Shown here: positions 1 to 7,760 of the stretch, in pieces | Layout: the number at the start of each line of letters is the position of its first letter | Numbering within the stretch: position 1 is the stretch's first letter | Source: an uncultured Clostridia bacterium | Lineage (GTDB): Bacteria; Bacillota; Clostridia; Oscillospirales; Acutalibacteraceae | Reading direction: 5' to 3' | Length of the DNA stretch: 52,861 nucleotides | Assembly: GCA_947631855.1 (NCBI GenBank) | Contig: CANRMX010000008.1 | Span: forward strand, 1 to 52,861 | Position numbers and translations under genes: made by a program | The notes under the pieces: generated by a model | The model's database searches: none | Told to the model about the DNA's origin: nothing | The model's input: the letters and a program-made list of their open reading frames with translations, nothing else

Positions 1-152
1 ACAGCATCCCTTACATTGTAGCACATGACCTTGGAGAGGGTCACTAAAAACTACTACTCTATAATACAAGGAGGCAAAAAGAACTTTACTTGTCTCGGCA
101 GGACTTTCCAGGGCTGGCTCACTGGCAGCGGGAAATAGTCCGCCCAATTGCT
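1..152. other. left edge, no gene recognised
   Basis: No supported gene lies in these 152 bases. On the plus strand there is a TATAAT hexamer (60-65) and an AAGGAGG sequence (69-75), but no -35 box at the right distance and no ATG or GTG within ribosome-binding range. The only downstream plus-strand reading frame starts at a TTG (90) and runs antisense through the metallopeptidase gene, so I do not call it. The segment may be the flank of a gene outside the window. Confidence 0.5.
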
Positions 153-1007
153 TTATCGGGACGCTTCCTCGGTGAAGTGGTGGGCGACTTGGGGGATATC
201 CCAGCCGATGAGCTCCTCAAAGGCGTGGGCCGCCAGCAGGCTGCGGACAAATCGTGCGCCCAGATAGTACCCCACATCGCCATGGCCCCGGTAGGAGACC
301 CAGTCGCCGAAATAGCGCTGATCGGCAAAGGTCATAGTGGGCAGGTCGCGGAGGAAATCCGCCTTGATCTCTTGCAGGTGGCTTGCGCACCAGGAACTCC
401 AGCCGTCCTTGTCCTGATGGTAGTAGTCGGGATCGCCTACCAGAATCTGCTCGAACACCATGGCGATCCCCTCCGTGAACAGCTGCCAGAGGAAGGAATC
501 GGCGGTGCTTTGGCCGGTTCTGTGCAGGACGCCGTACTGCGCCTGATAGCAGTGCCCCAGCTCGTGGTAGATGAGCCCGATCATGTCGTCCGGGCCGCAC
601 CAGCCCAGCTCCATGATCTTCTCGATCCCCAGCAGGATGGCCCGCCGCCCGCGGTATTCCGTCACCCACCCGGCGCCGTTGCACAGGCCCAGATAGAAGA
701 CGATATCCACATCCGGGCTCCTGCCGAATTGCGCCTGGATGCGGGCTTCCAGATTGGCCGTCGCCCGGCAAAAGGAATCGTGGGCCTTTTCCCGCAGGGC
801 GGGGGCGGTGGCCACGGCGTTCAGCACGGGGAGATAGTCCTGCTCCCAGGTGACTTGGCCGGTGCCCAATGTCTCCTGCACGTCCGCCGTGAGCACGGGC
901 AGGAGCCCCGGGAGGTTGGCCTCCAGATACGCCTGCCATTTGTCGCAGCGGAAGGCGGGGCCGTCGAAGGCGGCCAGCAGGGCGGGATAGGTATCGATGA
1001 TGTGCAT
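153..1007 (-). CDS. HExxH zinc metallopeptidase-like protein
   Basis: A predicted soluble protein of 284 residues with an HELGH motif at about residues 148-152, the zinc-binding and catalytic signature of zincin metallopeptidases. A glutamate in a TEGIA context about 31 residues after the first histidine could be the third zinc ligand, as in gluzincins. I see no signal peptide or membrane segment. I chose the ATG at 1007 because AGGAGA lies six bases upstream; an in-frame start further upstream has no ribosome-binding site and would run into the hairpin element. Substrate and pathway are unknown. It resembles loosely the DUF2268-type predicted Zn-dependent proteases, but that is inference from the motif alone. 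It lies downstream of an aldo/keto reductase remnant and a cloverleaf element. Confidence 0.8.
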   Translation of the reverse strand: MHIIDTYPALLAAFDGPAFRCDKWQAYLEANLPGLLPVLTADVQETLGTGQVTWEQDYLPVLNAVATAPALREKAHDSFCRATANLEARIQAQFGRSPDVDIVFYLGLCNGAGWVTEYRGRRAILLGIEKIMELGWCGPDDMIGLIYHELGHCYQAQYGVLHRTGQSTADSFLWQLFTEGIAMVFEQILVGDPDYYHQDKDGWSSWCASHLQEIKADFLRDLPTMTFADQRYFGDWVSYRGHGDVGYYLGARFVRSLLAAHAFEELIGWDIPQVAHHFTEEASR

Positions 1008-1036
1008 AGTTTCTCCTGTGAAGAATGCGCGGCTTG

Positions 1037-1124
1037 CCGCGCCCGCCGTCGGCTTCGCCAACGGGCGCTTTCCCGGAGGGAAAGCGCCGCCCGGGGCCCA
1101 AGGGCCCCGGGCGGGCGGGCGCGG
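1037..1124. repeat. cloverleaf-forming intergenic element A
   Basis: An 88-base GC-rich segment that can fold into a four-way junction. The closing stem is 11 bp (1037-1047 with 1114-1124). Inside are three hairpins: 1048-1062 (6 bp with one C.A mismatch that becomes G.T on the minus strand, loop 1054-1056), 1064-1088 (11 perfect bp, three-base loop) and 1090-1111 (10 perfect bp around AA). Only four bases in the junction are unpaired. The element starts 15 bases past the stop of the reductase remnant. It matches elements B (9162-9243) and C (39259-39344) in size and architecture but not in stem sequence. Whether it acts as DNA or as RNA is unknown. Confidence 0.7.
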
Positions 1125-1138
1125 GTGGGTGGAGCCGG

Positions 1139-1208
1139 TTACTCCAGCTTCGCCGCGCAGTCTTGCAGATATGTAATGATGGGCAGGTGCTGCGGACAGG
1201 CGCCCTCG
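1139..1208 (-). pseudogene. duplicated 3' end of aldo/keto reductase
   Basis: About 69 bases repeat the last 22 codons and stop of the reductase gene that ends at 1319, offset by exactly 180 bases. Only two bases differ (1151/1331 and 1196/1376), and both changes are synonymous, so the encoded tail (second ferredoxin cluster to the stop codon) is unchanged. Similarity ends abruptly at about 1208, and no reading frame leads into the copy. It is best read as the remnant of a second, paralogous reductase copy or of a partial tandem duplication. Confidence 0.8.
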
Positions 1209-1318
1209 CTCGTCAAACCGCTGCCTCTTGCCTTGGGCTGCCGCTGCTCACGGCCGCCGTACGGCTGTCGGCGGCGGTTCTCCTTGCCCGATAGCCAGTG
1301 TGAGGGCTTGGATATCCC

Positions 1319-2446
1319 TTACTCCAGCTTGGCCGCGCAGTCTTGCAGATATGTAATGATGGGCAGGTGCTGCGGGCAGGCGCCCTCACACTGGCCGCAC
1401 TGGATGCAGTCGGAGGCCTTGCCCTTGTCGTTGGTCACCCATGCGTAGCTGCGCTTTGCGCCCTCGCCCCGGTTAAAGAGCATATCGTCGTTGCGGACGG
1501 CGAAAATCTCCGGGATCGGGATGCCCATGGGGCAGCCCTCGGTGCAGTAGTGGCAGGCGGTGCACTTGATGGTATCCACCGCGTCCAGAGCGGCCCGGGC
1601 GGCCACGATCACCTGCTGCTCGGCCTCGGTCAGCGGATGGAAATCCTTCATATAGCTCAGGTTGTCCTCCATCTGCGCCAGGTTGGACATCCCCGACAGC
1701 ACGGTGATGATCCCCTCCAGGCTGGCCACATAGCGGATGGCCCAGGAGGCGCAGGACAGGTCGGGATTGGCCTTTTTGAAAATCTCCTGCACCTGGGGGA
1801 TGGGATTGGCCAGCGCGCCGCCCTTGATGGGCTCCATCACGGTGACGGACACGTTGTGCTTGCGGGCGATCTCCCAGCAGGCCCGGGAGGCCACATCGGG
1901 ATTCTCCCAGTCGGCGTAGTTGATCTGCAGCTGGATGAAGTCCACATCGGGATGGGCGGTCAGCAGCTCCTCCAGCAGATCGGGGTCCCCGTGGAAGGAG
2001 AAGCCGTAATGCTTGATGAGCCCCTTGGCCTTCTGCTCCTTCACGAAGTCCCACAGGCCGTAGTTTTCGTACACCGTGTAATTGTTGCGTTGCAGGGCGT
2101 GGAGCAGATAATAATCGAAATACCCAGCGCCGGTGCGCTGCAGGCTGATCTCAAACTGCTTCTTGGCCGTGGCCTCGTCCGGGCTGCCCAGCCAGGCGTT
2201 GAGCTTGGTGGCCAGGGTGTAGCTCTCCCGGGGATAGCGATCCACCAGGGCCAGCTTGATGGCCTCCTCGCTGCGGCCCTCGTCGTAGACATAGGCAGTA
2301 TCAAAATAGGTGCCGCCGGCCTCCAGGAACAGGTCCACCATCTGCTTCACCTGCTCCACATCGATGGCCTTGCCGTCCGCCAGTTTGGGCAGGCGCATCA
2401 GGCCAAAGCCCAGCTTAAACACGTCTTTTCCGAACCAATCTGACAT
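1319..2446 (-). CDS. aldo/keto reductase with C-terminal 2x[4Fe-4S] ferredoxin domain
   Basis: A 375-residue predicted oxidoreductase of the COG1453 type. The N-terminal TIM-barrel domain carries the usual aldo/keto reductase tetrad candidates: Asp49, Tyr54, Lys81 and His116. The C-terminal 80 residues hold two CxxCxxCxxxCP clusters (CTACHYCTEGCP and CIQCGQCEGACP) expected to bind two [4Fe-4S] clusters. The combination suggests a cytoplasmic redox enzyme exchanging electrons with ferredoxin-like partners; the substrate cannot be told. The ATG at 2446 has GGGAGG seven bases upstream, while a longer frame to 2620 has no support. It is transcribed alone from the promoter at 2496-2524. Its last 69 bases are duplicated downstream (1139-1208). 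Confidence 0.92.
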   Translation of the reverse strand: MSDWFGKDVFKLGFGLMRLPKLADGKAIDVEQVKQMVDLFLEAGGTYFDTAYVYDEGRSEEAIKLALVDRYPRESYTLATKLNAWLGSPDEATAKKQFEISLQRTGAGYFDYYLLHALQRNNYTVYENYGLWDFVKEQKAKGLIKHYGFSFHGDPDLLEELLTAHPDVDFIQLQINYADWENPDVASRACWEIARKHNVSVTVMEPIKGGALANPIPQVQEIFKKANPDLSCASWAIRYVASLEGIITVLSGMSNLAQMEDNLSYMKDFHPLTEAEQQVIVAARAALDAVDTIKCTACHYCTEGCPMGIPIPEIFAVRNDDMLFNRGEGAKRSYAWVTNDKGKASDCIQCGQCEGACPQHLPIITYLQDCAAKLE

Positions 2447-2495
2447 GATAATTCCTCCCTTTGGATTTGCGTGCCGCACCTTTCGCGGCCCTTTC

Positions 2496-2524
2496 AGTAT
2501 AACATTTTTGGCGTAAATTGTCCA
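2496..2524 (-). promoter_or_regulatory. sigma-A promoter of the aldo/keto reductase
   Basis: Read on the minus strand: TGGACA, 17 bases, TATACT. It lies about 50 bases before the reductase start and downstream of rlmH, so the reductase is not part of the walJ-rlmH unit. Confidence 0.7.
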
Positions 2525-2562
2525 TAAAAAACCTGCACAAAGATAATAAGGTTTGGCACTAT

Positions 2563-3033
2563 TTATTTGTGGTAGCGCGTTCCACGCAAAATCTGGAATC
2601 CCCGGTACAGCTGCTCGCACAGCAGGATGCGGGCCAGCTGGTGGGGAAACGTCATGGGGGAAAAGGAGATGCCCTGCCCGGCGGCTTTCACCTGGGGGGA
2701 CAATCCAAAGGAGCTGCCGATGACGAAGCTCACCGCCCCGGGATACTGCATGGCGTCGCCCAGCTTACTGGCAAAGTCCGGGGATGTCATTGTCTTCCCC
2801 TCGATGCACAGCGGGTACACCGTACCCTTGCACTTTTCCAAAATCGCCCGGCCCTCCTGCTCCAGCGCCGCGGCGATCTCCCCCGGCGTGGGGTCTTCGG
2901 GCAGGCGGGCCTCGGGCAGCTCCAGCAGCTGGAACTTGCACAGCGTCCCCAGCCGCTTTTCATATTCGGCGAAAGCCTGCCGCCAATACGTTTCTTTCAG
3001 CCTGCCCACACAGAGCATGCGCACCTCCAGCAT
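2563..3033 (-). CDS. rlmH: 23S rRNA (pseudouridine1915-N3)-methyltransferase RlmH
   Basis: A SPOUT-family methyltransferase of 156 residues, the usual RlmH length, that methylates pseudouridine 1915 in helix 69 of 23S rRNA using S-adenosylmethionine. The family's C-terminal features are clear: the FVIGSSFGLS loop of the trefoil knot and the LARILLCEQLYRGFQILRG...YHK ending. The ATG at 3033 has GGGAGGG six bases upstream. A second ATG five codons in is possible but has no ribosome-binding site. It starts 16 bases after the end of walJ, a gene order also known from other Firmicutes, so the two are probably co-transcribed. Confidence 0.96.
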   Translation of the reverse strand: MLEVRMLCVGRLKETYWRQAFAEYEKRLGTLCKFQLLELPEARLPEDPTPGEIAAALEQEGRAILEKCKGTVYPLCIEGKTMTSPDFASKLGDAMQYPGAVSFVIGSSFGLSPQVKAAGQGISFSPMTFPHQLARILLCEQLYRGFQILRGTRYHK

Positions 3034-3049
3034 TGCGTTCCCTCCCCGC

Positions 3050-3832
3050 TCAAAAAATGATGGAACTGCCGGTGGGATTCTCTGGTGCGGCGGCCTCCAG
3101 CACGAAATCCACATCCCGGACGGCCCCGGTGGCGGTGAGGGCCGCAAGGGCGGTCTCCAGCGCCAGGGCCGGGGTGTTGTTCTCCCGGCTCAGATGGGCC
3201 AGCAGGATGCGCCGGGTGCCGCTTTGGAGCAGCCCGGGCAGGAATTCCCCGCAGGCCGCGTTGGACAGGTGCCCGCGGCTGGACAGGATGCGGGCTTTGA
3301 GATACGCCGGATAGGGCCCGCTGCGCAGCATTTCCACATCGTGGTTGGATTCGATCACCGCCAGATCCGCGCCGTACAGATGCTCCTTCACCTCGTCCGA
3401 GACGTATCCCAGGTCGGTGGCCAGCGCAAACACCCGGCCGTCCTCCGTGCGGATGCGGTACCCCACCGGCTGGGCGCAGTCGTGGGAGGTGGCAAAGGGA
3501 GAAACCATCATGCCGGCCAGCACCATCCCCGGGGCAATCTCCAGGGCCTCCAGCCCCTCCAAGTCCCGGGACATGGCGCGAAGCGTCCCCAAAGAGCCAT
3601 ACACCCGCAGGCCATATTTCCGCGCCAGCACCCGCACCCCCGCGATGTGGTCGCTGTGCTCGTGGGTGAGCAGGATGCCCTGCACCGCCAGCGGGTCGAT
3701 GCCGCACTGCCGCAGCGCGCCTTCGATCTGCCGGGCACTGCGCCCCGCATCGATCAGCAGGCCCGTCTGGCGGCTGCCTATGTAATAGCTGTTGCCCGTG
3801 CTGCCGCTGAAAAGCGGACAGAGTCTTGCCAT
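3050..3832 (-). CDS. walJ: WalJ/YycJ-like MBL-fold metallohydrolase
   Basis: A 260-residue metallo-beta-lactamase-fold protein. The LTHEHSDHIAG segment is the metal-binding HxHxDH motif, and further ligands are offered by the TSHD and TDLG segments. The N-terminal SGSTGNSYYIG is typical of the YycJ/WalJ subfamily, which is linked to cell-wall or DNA metabolism in Firmicutes; the in-vivo substrate is not settled. The start at 3832 gives the usual N terminus and has a modest GGAAAGG upstream; an upstream extension would run into hairpin-forming sequence. The walRK two-component genes that often accompany it are not in this window. Confidence 0.9.
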   Translation of the reverse strand: MARLCPLFSGSTGNSYYIGSRQTGLLIDAGRSARQIEGALRQCGIDPLAVQGILLTHEHSDHIAGVRVLARKYGLRVYGSLGTLRAMSRDLEGLEALEIAPGMVLAGMMVSPFATSHDCAQPVGYRIRTEDGRVFALATDLGYVSDEVKEHLYGADLAVIESNHDVEMLRSGPYPAYLKARILSSRGHLSNAACGEFLPGLLQSGTRRILLAHLSRENNTPALALETALAALTATGAVRDVDFVLEAAAPENPTGSSIIF

Positions 3833-3852
3833 ACTATGCTTTCCTTTCCTAC

Positions 3853-4100
3853 GCATGGCGACCTTGTCGCCATGCTTTCGAGGGACAAACACGATCGCTG
3901 CGGCTCGCGATGCTCACCTTGCTCCGTGCTTTTTCCCCCGATTCCCTCTTTTCATCGAAAACCGGCTTGGCTTGCGCCCTAATGGACACCGCCTTCGCCG
4001 GTTTTCTCTCAAGGGGTCCCTACGGCTGCACATGTCAGCCGAAGGGACAAATTATCAATATTGCTTATTCGTTAGAATGGGAAAACCCAAAGGTTTTCCC
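3853..4100. other. hairpin-rich intergenic region between murA and walJ
   Basis: This gap of 289 bases (3833-4121) has no gene but several inverted repeats: a perfect 10-bp stem with three-base loop (3853-3875), 10-bp arms 3957-3966 and 3997-4006, a 13-position stem with one mismatch (4016-4028 with 4036-4048), and a perfect 9-bp stem (4079-4087 with 4092-4100). The last lies 22 bases past the murA stop and may end that transcript, although no T-run follows. I could not fold the region into the cloverleaf seen elsewhere. Confidence 0.55.
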
Positions 4101-4121
4101 CGCTTCCTGTTCTGTGTTGGA

Positions 4122-5408
4122 TCAGCCCATCTTGCGCAGCGGCGCGCTGTCCGGCGACTGGCTGCGGTAAATGTCCGCGCCCAGTCCCACCAGCTTCTCC
4201 ACGATGCGCTCGAAGCCGCGCTCGATATACTGCACGTCCTCCACCTGGGTCACCCCGGTGGCGGCCAGTCCCGCGATCACCATGGCCGCGCCGGCCCGAA
4301 GGTCCAGCGCCCGGACTTCCGCGCCCTTGAGGTTGTCCACCCCTTCGACCACCGCCATGTCCCGGTTCACCGTGATCTGCGCACCCATGCGCCGCAGCTC
4401 GTCCACATATTTGAAGCGATCCCAAATGCCGTCGTTGATGATGCTGGTGCCATGGGCAAAGGACAGCAGCGCCGTGATCTGGGGCTGCATATCCGTGGGG
4501 AAGCCGGGATGGGGCATGGTGCGCACGTTGCACCGGCGCAGAGCGTGATTGCACACCACCCGCACCGTGTCGTCCCCTTCCTCGATCACCGCGCCCATCT
4601 CCTCCAGCTTGGCGGTGATGGAATCCAAATGCTGGGGCGTGACGTTCTTCACCGTCACGTCGCCGCCGGTGGCGGCCGCCGCCACCATATAGGTGCCGGC
4701 CTCGATCTGATCGGGGATGATGGCATAGGCCGCGCCACGCAGCCGCTGCACCCCGTGGATGCGGATGGTATCGGTACCCGCGCCCCGGATGTCCGCCCCC
4801 AAAGTGTTGAGGAAGTTTGCCAGATCCACCACATGGGGCTCCCGGGCGGCGTTCTCGATCACCGTGAGACCCCGGGCCTTCACCGCCGTCAGGATGGTGT
4901 TCATGGTGGCGCCCACGGTCACCACGTCCATATAGATGTTGGCGCCGTACAGGCCCTGCTCCGCTTTCACGGTGATCAGGCCCTCGTCCATGCTGCACTG
5001 GCCGCCCAAAGCGGCAAAGGCTTTCAGGTGCTGGTCGATGGGCCGCACCCCGAAATTGCACCCACCGGGCAGCGGCACCACCGCGCTGCCGAAGCGGCCC
5101 AGCAGGGCGCCGATGAAATAATACGAGCCTCGAATGGTCTGGGCGCTCTTATCCCGCACGGTGTCGGTGTCGATGGTCCTGGGGTCCACCTCGATGGTGT
5201 GGCGGTCCAGGAACTGCACCGAAGCCCCCAGCTGTTGCAGCAGGTGGATCATCACGCCCACGTCGGAGACGTCGGGCAGGTTTTCGATGCGGCAGGGGGC
5301 GTCCGCCAGCACCGTGGCCGCGATAATGGGCAAGGCGGCGTTTTTCGCACCGCTGATAATAACTTCTCCGCTCAGGCGGTGGCCGCCGTGAATCACGTAT
5401 TTATCCAA
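4122..5408 (-). CDS. murA: UDP-N-acetylglucosamine 1-carboxyvinyltransferase MurA
   Basis: Transfers enolpyruvate from PEP to UDP-GlcNAc, the first committed step of peptidoglycan synthesis, in the cytoplasm. I chose the TTG at 5408, seven bases after AGGAAG. This gives 428 residues and places the substrate-binding Lys-Asn pair at residues 22-23, as in E. coli MurA. A GTG start at 5465 has no ribosome-binding site. The catalytic loop reads LPGGCNFGVRP with its cysteine at about 107, so the fosfomycin-target cysteine is present and this is not an Asp-type resistant variant. The gene appears monocistronic, with its own promoter at 5492-5520. Many Firmicutes have two MurA paralogues, and I cannot tell which one this is. 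Confidence 0.95.
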   Translation of the reverse strand: MDKYVIHGGHRLSGEVIISGAKNAALPIIAATVLADAPCRIENLPDVSDVGVMIHLLQQLGASVQFLDRHTIEVDPRTIDTDTVRDKSAQTIRGSYYFIGALLGRFGSAVVPLPGGCNFGVRPIDQHLKAFAALGGQCSMDEGLITVKAEQGLYGANIYMDVVTVGATMNTILTAVKARGLTVIENAAREPHVVDLANFLNTLGADIRGAGTDTIRIHGVQRLRGAAYAIIPDQIEAGTYMVAAAATGGDVTVKNVTPQHLDSITAKLEEMGAVIEEGDDTVRVVCNHALRRCNVRTMPHPGFPTDMQPQITALLSFAHGTSIINDGIWDRFKYVDELRRMGAQITVNRDMAVVEGVDNLKGAEVRALDLRAGAAMVIAGLAATGVTQVEDVQYIERGFERIVEKLVGLGADIYRSQSPDSAPLRKMG

Positions 5409-5491
5409 TATTACACTTCCTAACGCCAAAAAGGCAGGCGCTTTTGGCCTGTTGATTTTGTTCACGAAAGTTAGTATTTGACTGTCTTACA

Positions 5492-5520
5492 ATAATAATA
5501 CATTCCCGGGAAAAAGTCAA
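5492..5520 (-). promoter_or_regulatory. sigma-A promoter of murA
   Basis: Minus-strand TTGACT, 17 bases, TATTAT. This predicts a leader of about 75 bases before the TTG start and independently supports that start. Confidence 0.75.
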
Positions 5521-5654
5521 CAGTCCGTGCGATTTCACAAGACTTCGCAATTTGCCTTGTGAAAAGCGGACAAATCCCGCCACGCCGCGGTTTACAGAAT
5601 ATTCCGCACCGGGCGGGACGGGAAAAATCCGTGAAAAATTTTTTTGCCGCCGGC

Positions 5655-6365
5655 CTATTTTTTCTTAGGCACGATGGGCTTTTCCTCTCCCCGCAGCAGC
5701 CTGCCGATATTGGCCCGGTGCTTGATGAGCACCAGCCCGCCGATGAACAGCGCCGCCAGCGTGACGCAGACCAGATAGGGCAGCGACCGCCCGGCGTTGG
5801 TGGCAAGTGGGCTGCCGGCAAAATCAAAGAAAAAGGCGATGAGGAACGTGTACACCGGGTACAGGGCCGCGCAGACCACCGACGCCAGGGAGATGATGAA
5901 CTTGCTCAGCAGGAACACCAGCCCGAAGGTGGCCAGGATCAGCAGGAACACCCGCCAGTCCAGCAGGGCGATCATGGCCGCCGCCGTGACGATCCCTTTG
6001 CCGCCCCGGAAGCCAAAAAACACGGGATAGATGTGCCCCAGCACACAGGCCGTGCCCGCCGCCAGCTGGGCGTATTTCCAGAGCTCCGGGTAGATCGCGG
6101 CGTCCCGGGGCCCCAGCAGATGGATAAACAGCCCCGCAAGCAGCACCGCCGCCACGCACTTGACGAAATCCCCGATGAAGGTGAGCAGGGCGGGCAGCTT
6201 GCCCACGGAGCGCAGCACGTTGGTCATCCCGGCGTTGCCGCTGCCATAGGTGCGGATGTCCCCCTGGTGAAAGAGCCGGGTCAAGATGATCCCCCAGTTG
6301 ATGCTGCCCAGGAGATACCCCACAGCCGCAGAAAGCACCAGGGCCAGCAGGACGGTTCCAGTCAT
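5655..6365 (-). CDS. plsY: acyl-phosphate:glycerol-3-phosphate acyltransferase PlsY
   Basis: A membrane enzyme of 236 residues that transfers an acyl group from acyl-phosphate to glycerol 3-phosphate, giving lysophosphatidate for phospholipid synthesis. Family motifs are all visible: the N-terminal GSINWG, the GSGNAGMTNVLRSVG loop, the GDFVK segment and FRGGKGIVTAAA, between five or more hydrophobic helices. It ends in a lysine-rich PKKK tail. It starts 21 bases after der, with GGGGG upstream of the ATG, and the two are probably one transcript with the DUF512 gene. The partner PlsX is not in the window. Confidence 0.95.
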   Translation of the reverse strand: MTGTVLLALVLSAAVGYLLGSINWGIILTRLFHQGDIRTYGSGNAGMTNVLRSVGKLPALLTFIGDFVKCVAAVLLAGLFIHLLGPRDAAIYPELWKYAQLAAGTACVLGHIYPVFFGFRGGKGIVTAAAMIALLDWRVFLLILATFGLVFLLSKFIISLASVVCAALYPVYTFLIAFFFDFAGSPLATNAGRSLPYLVCVTLAALFIGGLVLIKHRANIGRLLRGEEKPIVPKKK

Positions 6366-6386
6366 GAAAAGACCCCCTTTTTGTTT

Positions 6387-7724
6387 TTATCGGTTCATCG
6401 TCTGATTCTGCTCCCCACGCTCCCGGATCACCAGCCGTACCGGCGTGCCCTCCAGCCCGAAGGTCTCCCGGATGCGGTTGATGAGGTACCGCTGGTAGGA
6501 GTAGTGGAACAGCTCGGCGTTGTTGCAGAAGCACACAAAGGTGGGCGGGCAGGTGGAAGCCTGGGTCATGTAGTAAATTTTGAGCCTGCGGCCCTTGTCC
6601 GTGGGCGGCTGCACCCGGTTCATGGCCTGGGCCAGCACATCGTTGAGGGCCCCGGTGGTCACCCGCATGGCGTTGCTGGCCGCCGCCGTTTGGATCCATT
6701 CAAACATCCTGTCCAGCCGCTGGCCGGTCTTGGCGGAAATAAACACCATGGGCGCGTAGGCCATAAAGGAGAGATCCTGCTCCAGCTTAGCCTGCATCTG
6801 GGCCATGGTCTTGTCGTCCTTTTCCACCGCGTCCCACTTGTTCACGCAGATCACGCAGCCCTTGCCCGCCTCATGGGCGATGCCGGCCACCTTGGAATCC
6901 TGCTCGGTGAAGCCCACCGTGGCGTCGATGAGGATCAGGCACACGTCGGCCCGCTCCACCGCCATTTCGGTGCGGAGATTGCTGTAGTGCTCGATGGCGT
7001 CCTCCACCTTGGATTTCCGCCGCAGGCCCGCCGTGTCGATGAAGGTGAACACCCCGTGGGCGTTTTCCACCACGGTATCCACCGCGTCCCGGGTGGTGCC
7101 GGCCACGTCGGAGACGATCACCCGGTTCTCGCCGCAGACCTTGTTCACCAGGGAGGATTTCCCCACGTTGGGCCGGCCGATCACCGCCACCCGGATGCCC
7201 TCGGTGTCCCCGTCCTCCTCCTCGAAGGAGAGCAGGTCGCACACCCGGTCCAGCAGGTCGCCGGTGCCGTGGCCGTGGACCGAGGAGACCATCACCGGGT
7301 CGCCCAGGCCCAGGGAATAGAATTCGTAAAATTCCGCAGGCGGCTCGCCGATGCTGTCGCACTTGTTCACACACAGCACCACCGGCCGGCCGCTTTTCAG
7401 CAGCAGCTGGGCCACCGCCTCGTCGTCCGCCGTGACGCCCGCCCGGACGTCGGTGACGAAGATGATGGCCTGGGCGGAATCGATGGCGATCTGGGCCTGC
7501 GCCCGCATCTGGCTCAAAAGCTCATCCCGGGAATTGGGCTCGATGCCGCCGGTATCCACCAGAGAAAAGGTGCGGTTCTGCCACTCCGCGGCGGCAAACA
7601 CCCGATCCCGGGTCACGCCGGGAGTGTCGTCCACAATGGACAGCCGCTTCCCTGCCAGTTTATTGAACAGGGTGGATTTCCCCACATTGGGCCGCCCCAC
7701 AATGGCGACGATCGGTCTGGACAA
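6387..7724 (-). CDS. der: ribosome-assembly GTPase Der (EngA)
   Basis: A 445-residue double GTPase needed for 50S subunit assembly. Two G domains in tandem each begin with GRPNVGKS (residues about 10-17 and 185-192), with DTAG/DTGG G3 motifs and NKCD/NKWD G4 motifs. A C-terminal KH-like domain follows (ending NQTMNR). The start codon is TTG at 7724 behind AAAGGGG, and the resulting N terminus MSRPIVAIVGRPNVGKS fits the family. It lies between the DUF512 gene and plsY, a common clostridial arrangement. Confidence 0.96.
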   Translation of the reverse strand: MSRPIVAIVGRPNVGKSTLFNKLAGKRLSIVDDTPGVTRDRVFAAAEWQNRTFSLVDTGGIEPNSRDELLSQMRAQAQIAIDSAQAIIFVTDVRAGVTADDEAVAQLLLKSGRPVVLCVNKCDSIGEPPAEFYEFYSLGLGDPVMVSSVHGHGTGDLLDRVCDLLSFEEEDGDTEGIRVAVIGRPNVGKSSLVNKVCGENRVIVSDVAGTTRDAVDTVVENAHGVFTFIDTAGLRRKSKVEDAIEHYSNLRTEMAVERADVCLILIDATVGFTEQDSKVAGIAHEAGKGCVICVNKWDAVEKDDKTMAQMQAKLEQDLSFMAYAPMVFISAKTGQRLDRMFEWIQTAAASNAMRVTTGALNDVLAQAMNRVQPPTDKGRRLKIYYMTQASTCPPTFVCFCNNAELFHYSYQRYLINRIRETFGLEGTPVRLVIRERGEQNQTMNR

Positions 7725-7760
7725 GGCCCTCGCCCCTTTCTTTCAAAAGAATCAACAAAT

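Noticed and set aside
90-1448. Long plus-strand open frame with AAGGAGG upstream
   Set aside because: It is antisense to the HExxH gene, the reductase remnant and the reductase end, its composition is that of a GC-rich shadow frame, and the ribosome-binding site is too far from the TTG.
4079-4100. Strong intrinsic terminator of murA
   Set aside because: The stem is perfect, but the minus-strand tail has no T-run; kept only as a hairpin.
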